Translations under genes and position numbers: made by a program
Notes under the pieces: generated by a model
Databases searched by the model: none
What the model was told of the DNA's origin: nothing
Seen by the model: only the letters and a program-made list of their open reading frames with translations
Part shown: piece by piece, positions 27,708 through 39,700 of the stretch
Layout of the letters: the number at the start of each line of letters is the position of its first letter
Position numbering within the stretch: position 1 is the stretch's first letter
Assembly: GCF_030867095.1 (NCBI RefSeq)
Contig: NC_081824.1
Span: 351,700,203 to 351,764,202 of the forward strand
DNA: 64,000 bases
Reading direction: 5' to 3'
DNA from: Alligator mississippiensis
Taxonomy: Eukaryota; Chordata; Crocodylia; Alligatoridae

Positions 27708-30700
27708 GGGGAGGCTTTCTGTTTCAAACTTGTCTCCATCCAAGTCTTTTTATGTAATCTTACATACTGTGTAGTTCTGAGGGTGAGACCAAAGCAGTCT
27801 TGTGAGTTCAGGAAGACCTAACTTTGTAGGGTCATTTTTAAGTACAGTGTAATCTGATTAGAAGTGCAGTATTTTGCATTTAGGTATGTTAAGAACAGGT
27901 AATCTTCTCAGTGTACTTTATTTTATCTGATCAGATAACTGTTCCACATGCTTCAATATGCAAACTTAGAGCCAGGGATATTTGTGTACAGCTAAAGACA
28001 TGAATCCTTCAGACTCATTTTGTATAATTGTAAATTAATAGGACTCTCTCATAAGCATATCAGGGATTTTATTTTCTAAATATTAGTTTGTGTTTGTTTT
28101 TTAATAATTTGACTCAAGTATTACAGGTTAAAATACTATCTGTGACCTGAAGTGATTTTTGGATGAAATACTTGATTCCCATGATTAAGAATTTGGTGAG
28201 CCTCTTACTATAAAATAATCACTTGTTTACACCATGGGAATGGCACTGATTCTGTGGCTAGAGATATACCAGGCTCTTTGGAAATGGTGAGTTGGTGAAT
28301 AATGTATGAAAACTTGTATTAGTATTAGGAAAAGTAAAGTAGTTAGGAAAGATGTGACTCCTGTCACTAATGAATATGGCAGAGGAGGAGATATTGTGCA
28401 TCTGTTTTCTTTCCTTTTCTTCCTAAACTATGTGGCTGTTTGAAAGGACTTAAGTAGAGAGAACTTTAATCAAACTAGACTATCCAGAACAACGATCCAA
28501 GTACTTATTGTATAGACTCCATTTCAGATTTTTCAGTTGACTGAGAAGCAGTGATGATAAAGTGGCTCACTCTGGTCAGATGACTAGTAAGGTGGTGTTT
28601 CCTTTAGAAGTGTACAGCAGTTCATGTTTCCCAGCAACTAAAAAATGTTCAGACCTCATTACTGTTTTCTCATATTAAGCTTGCTTTATTTTTGCCTCTG
28701 TATGTCTGAGAGATTACTTCTGGAATTCCCACTGGGCATTTATGTTACAACAGATGAAAGTAAAATACAATCTAAAGATGAATCCTCTCTCTTACTCCTT
28801 CCATCTTGTTCTGTTGCCTGTTTCATAAACACAGCTCTCATCCTTATTGTAGCACACTAGAGGCTTAGTCATGGACCAGGAACTCATTGTGCTAGGTATT
28901 ATATGAACGTAAAAAAATCCAACAAAACTAACCCCCAAAACAATTCTTGCCTCAAACTTTAGAGGAGGGGTGAGCAGTTATTTTGGCCAGAGGGCCACTT
29001 TAGGAATTTGTGAAGTGTTGTGTGTTGCCCGGGGGTGGGGGGGGAGAGGGTCTGGGGATGGGGGGCAGTTGATACTGCCTGGGCCCATCCGCCATGCACC
29101 CATCACTAGGGTTGCTGCACAGGGTGGGTGGATGGGGTCTCCATTGATACTGGCCGGGACCCTCATGGGCAGGGTGCAGTCAGACAAATGAATGGGATGG
29201 GGTGATGGGCATGTGAGGAGCAGTGTCTGGGAGCAGGTTGGGTGGGCAGAGGTTGGGGGGTGGGATCATGGGGAAGTGACAACACAGGGCTGGGGCCCAG
29301 GGCAGAGCCACAATCTGCTCCCTGCATGTCCATGCTGTGCAGCTAGTGGATTGCAGCACTGCCCTGGCCCCATGCTTTCACCACACCGTGATCTGCCTGC
29401 CCCTCCCACTCCCAGATGCAGTTCCCCTTGCACCCACGCCCCTATCTCATACACCCAGCTGAGCGCACTCTGTCTACAGGGGTCCCAGCTAGTCTCCATG
29501 GAGTCTTTGCCTGCCCACTCCCTCCGGTGCCCCCAGTGTTGAGTGTGGGGTGGACAGGCCTGGGAAGCAGGGCCAGGTCTAGTGGTGGTGGCTGGAAGGG
29601 AGTCCAGCAGCTGTGCTGCCCTCACCCTGCCGCGCACTTGGGGGTGGTGGGACTGGCCACACTGCCACAGCCTGGGCTGCCTTCTGCGCCTGGGCCAGGT
29701 GGGGTCAAGGGACCTACCAGGGGCTGGATAAAATCCCTTGGCGGGCTGGATCCAGCCTGTGGGCTGTATTTTGTCTGCCCCCGGTTTAGAGTTGAGTATA
29801 AAACAAGAGATAATGGAAGTACATGAACGGACCGGAGAGGCAAGAGAAGAAATAAAATACCTTTCCTTACCTTGGGGATTTACACACATGAAAAGTTTAA
29901 TCTTAACCTTCCTCAAATTATACATAATTCAAATTGATATTCTTTGTTAAAATTTCTGGGAGATATTCACTTTTACCATTTGGTATAAAAGTAGAAAGAC
30001 ACTTGATATAGATTTTCATATGCATTCACAATGTATTTGTGTAAATAAAAATTTATTTAATGTTTCTGTCTTTCCGTTGCAGTGTCTGACAACTATTTAG
30101 ACTATATTGTGAACCCCAGATTATCAAAAATGAGAAGTTACCCACTCTCCCCCTTCCCTCCCCCCTTCCAAATGAAGCTGGTTCAAAGATCATGGAACTT
30201 TATAATCAGTAGGGATCTTGGTTTTCTCCGATTTAAAAAAAAAAAAATTATTCCCAATTTTCAGATTAAAAAAGTAACGCAAAATCCACATTTTTTCATG
30301 ATTAAAATCACACACGCGCGCACACGTGCACACAGAGTAGAGAGAGATAGTGAAATTTCATTTTGATTACAGAAAAATGTGAATTTTGGGTTACTTTAAA
30401 TCTGAAAATTGGGGATTTTTTTTATCAGAGAAAACCAGGATCCCTGGCAATGAGCTGGATTCTTTCTTTTCTGAGTTTTTAAGTCTTGGGGGTACCCAGG
30501 TCACATTTGTAAACTTATTTCTACAACTAGGATGCTAAGAAACTTCCTTTTAATCAGAATGGAGGTAGTCGCATAATTCCAAGTCTACAGGGACAGGACT
30601 TCAAGTAAAACACCAGATAGTGCTGTAAGACTTGGCAGTTTATATGGATTACCTTCCTCCCTTTCTTGTTTCTCATGATTCTCTCTAGTTTTCTTCTCTC

Positions 30701-33700
30701 AGCATGATGTGTATTGGAATATTCAGTCAGCTCCTGTACAACTGAGGCAGCAGAGCCTCGTATGGCAATGTGGGACAGGGACTGCTAGCCTGAGAGGAAA
30801 AAGTTGTGTAAGCAGGGCTATAGCCTTTTTTTTTTTTTTTTTAAAGGCCAGAAATAATCATTATTGTATTCAAGTCTGTTTTCCTGCATAACTTGAGCCT
30901 GAAAGCTTTATTCAATGATTCTTGCCTCAAGTCCATAACTTGCACTGGAGCTATAGCAGATCTTTATGGAAAAGGGAGATTCTTGCTGCTAGGTTGTTAA
31001 ATTGATGGATCACAGTATTCAGTAACATGTAATCATATTGGATTTTACTGGAAGGGATTACTGGAAGGAATTACTTCTGAAAAAGCAGTTGCACACAAAA
31101 GATAACTTTGACTATTTCCCACTACTTCTGCCATTACTGTGCCCACCTTTCTTTCTAGGACCCAGCCCTTCCCTGATTGTTTTGTTCAAGGTATCCATCC
31201 TCAAACAGCAATCCACACTGTATTGCAGGCAGCTATCTTTGGTTGTTGCAAAGACAGCCTTACCTCTGTTCTCACCTCTTCTAGGAAGAAGGGAAGGGTC
31301 CATTGAAATGCAGGAACACAAACTCAACAAAGACTCGGGAGATGTTAGGCACAGCTTCAACTTTGTAATAATCCTGTGCCATTTGGGACTGGTAACAAGT
31401 CCAGCAAAGTGTCAGTAGCCGTGGTAAAACGTGCCTGACATCTACCCAAATCCATGCACTGTGGCAATTGAATTTTTTTAGAAAAAGCATTGTTTTAAAA
31501 AGGAAAAGGGCCGGAGCCTTTCTTATTTGCTGATGTACTCCATGCTTCAGCAAATGTTTATCACTTACTGCACTATCTTACCTTTCAGTGCCTTTGTTGA
31601 ACCCCTTCAGGATAAAGTATCGAATGCTGGCAACTTGGAGAAAGCAGGAAACTGATACTTTAGTTTGAAAGGCTTGCTTTGTTACGTTGTAACAAAGGGG
31701 TCATTGATTATTTTTTCTGAAAGAAAATATTTTTGTTATGAAAGAGAAATACATTTAAATACAGGAGTAGAATGTGGAGCCCTGATACTAGCTATACAGA
31801 TTAGAAATAAGCATTAAAAGGTTGAGTTGAATAATATCTAAACAAAATGATTGAGAGAGAGAGAAATTTGGTAATGGTAAACCCTAGAAATAATACTTTA
31901 CTGAATTCAGAAAGTGATCTGCAGTTGATGGCTTTACAATGTGTTCCTTTTCAATGTAATCTGAATAAGCTTGTTCACAGTCAAGGTTTGGGAGCAGGGG
32001 TGCTTTATAATGTTATAGATTTCCAAAAAACTAAAGTAATGTCCTAGAGCAGGGGCAGGCAATTATTTCAGCTGGAGGGCCACTTCCTGAACTTTGGTGA
32101 GCTGTCAAGGCCTGCATGGGTAGCCCTGCCCCTTGACATTTGCCCCGCCCCCCGGTCGCCATCTTGTGGCCAGAAGTCCCACCCCCTAACTCCTACCCTT
32201 TGCCACCAGAAGTCCCTCCCTTTGCCCCCCCCACGTGGCAGTACTCCTTTTGGGAGGGGGTAGTATGGCCTTGGAACTGGAAGTTATACTCTGTCACATG
32301 GTCTGTCAGGGATAGGCAACATTTTTTTGGCTGGAGTGCCAAAAAACTCACAATGTCTATCTTGTTAGGTGCTGGAATGCCAAAAAACCAAAACTGGGGC
32401 AGGGGGTATGTGGCAGGATGCACTGCATATTAGTATAGGTAATAATCATAAATGTTTCTGTTTTATGGTAAATACCAGGGTTTCTAAAAATTCTAAACCT
32501 GGTGACCATAAATAAAACTTCAGGAAGGGAAGAAAAAATAGAGGGAAGAGAGAGGGAAGGAGGGAAAGAGAGAGGCAATGGGAGGCACTGCAGGGTGACT
32601 GGCCTGGCCAGGCCCTTGGGCAGGTGGCAGCTGGAGGCGGGGGGGCTGGGAGGGGAGTGGGGGCTGCCTCAGAGATCTGACTGGGCCACAGTTGGGTGCC
32701 CAGCAGCACCCAAAGTGGAGCCTGGCTTTGCCCACACAGCTCTGTGGGATGGGGCGCAACTGCCCTGCCCATGAGAGGATGCTGCCTGGCAGGGTCGGGA
32801 CACTGGGCTTGGGGAGGAGGGGGGGGCGGCGGTGTGGCTCAGTCTCTGTGCACACTGGGCACAGCACAAGTGGCCCAAAGTCCCCCGGGCTGTGGCAGGA
32901 GCCCCCGCGGCTCTGGGAACAGCTGCACACTTACCTCTGCCGGCCTGGCCCATTTGGTCCCAAGCGGCACATGGCTCAGCCGCTGCTTCTCCTTGCCGGT
33001 GCTGACCCAGCTGGATTCGTCCTGTCCTGAGCAGCTCGCAGCAAAGCCGGCCAAGCCACTGCTTCCCTGAAGGGCTGCTCAGGATGTGACAGGCCCAGCC
33101 GAGTCGGCACAGGAGAGGAGAAGCAGCGGCTGAGCCACGTGGCACTTGGGACTGGCCAGGACAGGCTGGCAGAGGCAAATAGAAGCTGCGGCTTTGCCAC
33201 GTGCCTCTCAGGCCGGCACTGGGGAGGGGAAGCCGCAGCTGAGCGGGGCTGGTCCTGAGCAGCACGTGGCTCAGCTGCTGCTGCTTCTTGCCGGTGTCAA
33301 CCTGGCTGGGCCTGTCCCATCCAGTCCTGAGCCCCCACCCCTGCTTCCAGCCTGGCCCAGGAAGCACCACAGGGCTCCCAGACCCTGGGCTGTTCCAGCT
33401 GTTCCCCTCCTCCATCCAGTCTTGCCCTACTTTCTACTCAGACTGGGGTGGGGAGCCACTCCAGGGTCACAAGGCCAGAAGCCGCTGAGGGTGAGAGAGG
33501 GGAGGGAGGTAGGGGCTGGGGGCAGGGTGGAGCTGGGCTCACCTTGCTGTTCCACCACAGGCTCCTGCTGGGTCCTGATGCTGCTGACTGCCTCTCATCT
33601 TTGACAGGTAGTGAGGGGCAGATTAAAAATTAATTTTCTAACATTTTTAGAGGCCCTGCGGGCCAGATAGAATGGGCTGGTAGGCTGGATGCAGCCTGTG

Positions 33701-36700
33701 GGCCATATTTTGCCCACCCCTGTCCTAGAGGCTAGTTCAAGGAGTAAAATTAGGTCTTTAGTTATTACCTCCCTTCCCCCCCAGTCTCTGACATGCAGTC
33801 TGTTAAGTGTTATTTTCATAATTCTGTGTATGACCCATTATCTACTGATTGCACTTCAGGGAACATTCTTAAAGATCTTGATATCCCAAAGCATGCTAGC
33901 ACCCCCTTAAGCTCCTTTATTATGGGTATACTGAGAATACAGGTGGGAACAAAACCTTTCATAGGAGAACTTTGTGAGGAATATGCAAAAACACAGATTA
34001 ATTTAAGTAAGATCACACAACTTGGATAGACAAAATACTAACTGGACTTGTCTTCTCCCTGCTTTGGTGCTTATGGGTTTTGAAATGATCAAAGGTAGTA
34101 TAAAGCATGGCTGTCCAACTGGTGGCCCACGGGCTGAATGCAACTAGCAATTGGTTTAGTTGCGGCCCCCAGGCTCCTGTTCACCCATGGCTTCCCCCTA
34201 CCACTTGGGCTGCAGTAGTGGCCAGAGTATCCAGACTCCCACTTTGTCCTCTGGCTTCCACATTCTGTGCCCACCCAAGGGGGCAGTGTGGCACAGGACA
34301 GGGTGCTTAGGGTGATGCCAGGGCTGCACAGTGCAGCTGTGTGTGTGTGTGCACGCACGCGTGTGTGCACGTGGGGGGAGGGGGGGTTGAAGCATCCATG
34401 TAGAGTTACAGCATGCAGGCACACAGTGCAACATGGGGGGGTGGGAGGAACATCCATGCGATATGCAGTCTGGGTACTGGGTATCTGTAGAAGGTATGCA
34501 GCAGAGCTACATTATTATCCTTTATATCTCCTGGCTGTTGCATTGAATGCAGAAAAGATGCCTCAAAGTTTCTGTCAGGTGTAGAAATACAAACAGCAGC
34601 GGTGAAACTACCTATACAGTTGCACAGAAATACTTTGTGTTCTTTGCAAATGATTCTACAGTAGTTTGTATCAATTTATTTCTTAGAGTATCCTTTTTAT
34701 TAAGTCTGGCATGTACGTGCACACGTATGCACGCACACACTCTGATTTGAGAGTCTGAGATGTGCTTTTTAAAAAACTTCTATACCTCTGATTTGAAGCT
34801 GATGATCTAAAGTGATGAAAACACCACTTCTTAAATTTTTATTTTTGGAATCTCTTAATCAGTTTGTAACTGAGAACAAGGTCATACAGTCCTTACAGTC
34901 TTTATCCCTTATTTCCTGTCAGTCTCATTACTGCTGTGTAGCACTGGCCAGCAGTAGTATCTTTGTAGTGGACCTCTTACTAGTAAGATTCACACAGGTG
35001 CTGATTGTGATAAAGAGAAAATGAAAAAAAAATCGTTTTTAAAGCAGATCTATTCTTCCCCATATATTTTACCCTTCCCTATAACTTAAACCAGAATATA
35101 CCATTTTGCAACTTTAGTTCATAGTTCTGTATGCTCCAGGAGTCACACAGTCACTAACAAAACAAAACATAACAAAACAAGACTAACTAAAAACAAAACA
35201 AGAATCTTTTCAGCATCTCTTTTCTAGTTTAACATCGTGCACAGAATCATGTAGTAATGTTAAAACATTTGGGCAGTTTGTGAAGGTAGTTCACATATTT
35301 GTGTTTTCTATTACTGTAATAAAGACTTGATTCTGAGAGGTGGGGATAATCTTCCGTCCCCCCCATCCTGCTGATTTAAGAGGAGTGATGGGAACTCAGC
35401 ACTTTTCAGGATCAGCACCTTTTGTCTTGGATTAAGATGGATATTGTATGCAGCGGGTGACTCTGGTTTAGCTCGGAGGCTCATGAACTTGAATGCCATC
35501 TGGCCAAATGAGGACACTGTATCACATCACAGTTTAAGATTAACAGCTTCTTCCGGTATAACAGGGTGGTTGGAGGTTAGAGTCCCTAAAAGTGACCTAA
35601 TTTATGAGGAAGTGGCAGGAGAGAAGCCACAAGGTACTATGTTTTCCTCTTTGTCAATATTTTAAGAGGAATTTGGAGGGAGAGAGAACTTTAGATCCAT
35701 TCACTTAACTTCTGTCTGGGTAATTCTATCTAGAATTGTTAATAAACTGGAGAACTTCTCAGCATGTAGAAGAAAATATCATGAGCAATAGTAGGGAATG
35801 AAAGGTTGGTCTGCAAAATCTTACTGTGCGACTTCTGTGTAGTGATTTACACCTGGATAAAACAAAGTAATCTGATTTAGTATATCTTAATTTTTGAGGG
35901 TCACTGTTGTGACTTCAGAGAGTTTTCCTGTAGTAGCATGGATCAATGGATACCCAGTACATTAAAATAAGCTAAAGTACAATATTGAATGTCTGTGACC
36001 AGTGGAGAGAGGATATTGACTAGAGTCAGTTCTGGGTCATATACTACTCAATATTTTTGTAAACTCCTTAGGGCAGACTAGAGAGTGTGCTGATGAAATT
36101 GGATAATACGAATCTGGAAGATATTTCAAATAATATAGACTAAAATATAAAACGCTCCTTATACAGTTGCATTGGTTATGGATAATTTAAAATAGTTCAT
36201 ATAGGAAAGAAGTGGTATGAATGGTTTAATGTGCTTTAATGATGTACAGTAGAAGGATTAAATACTGCTGTGGGTGGCATTTTCACTTGCCACAGAAAGG
36301 AAAGTCATGAGAAGGGGAAACACTACTACTCCTTTTTTAAATAAGGAATACTGTGCATGAAGTTCTGTAGAGCTGTAGGCAGACATAATGATTATATCAG
36401 TACCAAAGGATGCTGATATAAGCTGTAACAGAATCCTGTTCAAGTAACAGTTGCATTGCAGCAAAACAGTATAACAAAACCACTTCAAACTACTTCAGTT
36501 TGAATCTGCTCCTTTCAAGGTTGAAGAATGGTGGTTTAGTGGACTTGTATCCCTGCAGCATCATGCAGACAGCCATTAGATCAGCGATATTGAAGACTAC
36601 TCCACAGCCTAGGACTGGTCTGTGGGCTGTTTTACCTAGCCCATGAGACTGCCAGAAGGGCCAGGAATTCAGAAGCAGGGTGAGCAGAGATGGGGCCTGC

Positions 36701-39700
36701 TGCTGAATTGCCAGCTACAGAGCTCTGTTGGAGACATGTGGGTGGCAAGGGGGCAAGCAATACCTGCATTAACTCCATCGCTGCATGCCACTGCAGCTTG
36801 CTCCAACACTACTTCTGGGTCCAGATTGGGCCCATGAGGCTCCTTGCAGTCCAGATCCAGCCAGGTGGGGTTAACGCTTCTGAATTGGTTCGTAACAACA
36901 GATGCATACTCCCCAGCAGCAGCACTCCCTCACCTCTTTTAAAGTGGCCAAAAAGTATGTTTGTCTGGTTTGGCTTTTATTGAAGCACTGCTCAGCTTCA
37001 CCCCCAAATTTGTTTAAAAGTCTGGGAAATCAGCAGTTTATACAATTGCATTGTAAGGCACATGAGGAAAATTAAGAGAGATGGAGAAGAAAGAGAGCTA
37101 TGTTGCCGAGGGATGTTAGCTGAGAGGCCAGGGATAAATTCTCATTTAGTAAAGAAGGATAAAATAGAAGGGCAGAATAGGTTAAAAATGCAAATATTTA
37201 TAATCAGTGGAACATGTAGGCACCCAAACAAGCTGTAAAATCACCTTTGCTCTAAAGGGAGCTCATGGCATTGACCATCTGTCAGAGAGAGCTTGGACCT
37301 TGAGATTGAGTCATACAGGCAGTGCACAAAGCTGGGCTGAAGAAGCTGCCAGAGGTCCTCTCTGAATGGTTCTGTGAAAAATATAGAAATATGTGCCCTG
37401 AATTTCCATGTCTGTATGACTTGTGTATACTAAAGTCAATCTTAAGATGCAAGACACTACATCTGATACTTGTAATGCAGTTTGCTTTCTAGAATTAAAA
37501 ACTTTAGCATCCAAATTTGTATTTTCACCATCTTGTTCTTAAAATCAATGGGTTAATTTGACATTAGCACAGGCTTGTTTGAGAACACTTCTACTCTCTA
37601 TTTTGAGAGATTTATCTTTAATCTATTTTAAAACCTGACACTGTTAGTGTAAGCTTTCTTTCCCTTCAGTACTGGTTTATCATGATAAAGTGTAGCTAAT
37701 CTGTGCATAAAATTATAAATCTTAGGTTTTTTTTCAGTTCATCAAGGTCAGTATAGAAACTACTACTTTAGGAACAGACGACCAGACTGTTCTAGCTAGA
37801 AAACAAAAAGGCATTACTGGGTAATAGTACTGTGTAACAAATTTGAATGTAATTTGAATCTAAATGAGGCTTTCCTGCAACTGACTTATTCACCACTTTA
37901 TAATTCAAAAGACCCAGTAGCTGAGGAGTGGCTTATCTAACTTTACTCTGGCATTTCCAGCTGGTTGGGCTAGTGGCCTGATGCTCTGTCTGAGATCTTG
38001 ATGTTCTTTTGGCTGGAGTACTGTAAAGATTGAAAATAACAGGTGGTGTGGATTTCTGCATATCGGATGATCACAGCAATACATAGCAGAGAACATGTGG
38101 GCATGTACTCCAGTGCAACTTTCCACTGGTAAATTAAGAAAGTCTTAACTGTTTATGTACCTCAGACATGCACAAAAGGAAAAGGTTGATTTGCATGTTA
38201 GATGGTGTAGGATGCAGGGTTCTTTTTCCTGCAAAGTATGTTTGTAGGAATATTTTAGAGGCATTCCTGATTTATAGAATAGGCAGGTGGGCCTGTGCTT
38301 TTCTCTTGTGTTCCAAGTCATAAGTAAAATTGTATTAAAACTGAGGAAAGACACGCTTGTGTTGTCATGTTGCAGTGTGACTTTCTTTCCTCTTGACTTC
38401 ACTTTGGTAATTGGAATTTTCCATATATCTCTTGATGACAATTTTTGGTTTCAATACTGAGAGCTTGCCTATGATGGGTTCTAGAGCAGAAACCAAAGGT
38501 ATGTATGCTCTAATAATAACTTAAATGGATAAAGTGTTCTGCCTGAGACATGCATCTAAATAGGTAGGAAGATATTGAGGGTTACCAAAGGACTAAAAAT
38601 TAGGTGTTACCCTCCATGGGTGCATCCACACATGCAAGCACATGTGCTTGCAGCAGCTCAGATAGAAATGGTGCAAATTTGAACCAGGGCTTTTTGCCTC
38701 AGCGCACATGCTTGGACATGCATTTTGTTGAAGAGCAAATTGTGCCACTTGAGGCAAAATAACCCTACCTGGCTCCTCCTGGATCTGCAGCCAGGGGGAG
38801 CTGGAGCCTGGGGCCAACACATGTCCTGGCCTCAGCAGTATAAAAAGCTGCCCTGTGCTGTCCCCAGCAGTACAAAAAGCTGACCTGACAAGCAGCTCAG
38901 GGCTACTCACTCCCAGGAGCTTCTAGAGCCAGCCATTTGGTACCTGGGGATACTGAAGCAGCCCTGAGAGTTCCCTGCACCCTCTACCCACTGCAGTAGT
39001 ATGGCAGTGGGGGCTGCTGCCTGGCTGTGACCTGCTGTCACCTGTCAGACCCAGATGGGGACTGCACAGCCAGTAGAGGCATCTGCCCCTCTGGACCAGC
39101 TGCCAGTGGGCAGTGGCTACAGGGTTGGCCTCTGTGTGGCACTACTGCCATGTGTGCCCCTGCCTGGCCATCTGAACAGCTGTTGCCTGGAAGATGTTCC
39201 AGGTGTGGTGGCCTGCTTTGAACTGTCAAAGCATGTCCTCCTAGCCCCAACTGGCAGGGTCCTGCCGCTGGCCTCCCTAGCAGGAATTCTGGTGTTCCCT
39301 ATTGGAAAACTGAAAAATTTCTTATTTAAAAAAAAAAAAATCCCAAAGTCATTCTGTAAAATACCCCAAAATCAATGTTTCTCCACAAGTAAAACAAAGG
39401 ACCACTATACAGAGAGAGAGACAGCGATCAGTTGGGCAATGTTTAATTGATATATCTACAGTGTTAAAGCAATATAGAAGCTTACCAGTGTCTCTATCAT
39501 AATAATAAAGTGAACTTTAAATACATGTTTCATGAAACATGAACATATATTTTGTTGCCCCCCACACAGGGGCCAAATGGCCCCCACAGGGGCTACAACC
39601 CCTTCTGCAAGGCTCACATGCCCCACCCCTGTTCCCAGATAGCTGCCCTGCCAGACCCCATCCTCCACTTGCACTCTCAGGCTCCCATGGCTGCCCCCCC

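Noticed and set aside
29266..29925. 219-codon open frame on the minus strand
   Set aside because: It runs across the right border of the hAT copy at 28965-29783 and into AT-rich intron, so it is a compositional artefact.
32669..33415. 248-codon open frame on the minus strand
   Set aside because: It lies wholly in the GC-rich core of the hAT element 32050-33722, overlaps other frames on both strands and is low-complexity (Gly, Pro, Ala, Ser, Trp). No domain is recognisable.
35150..35210. AACAAAACA-rich stretch considered as a repeat array
   Set aside because: Irregular low-complexity sequence without a fixed unit.
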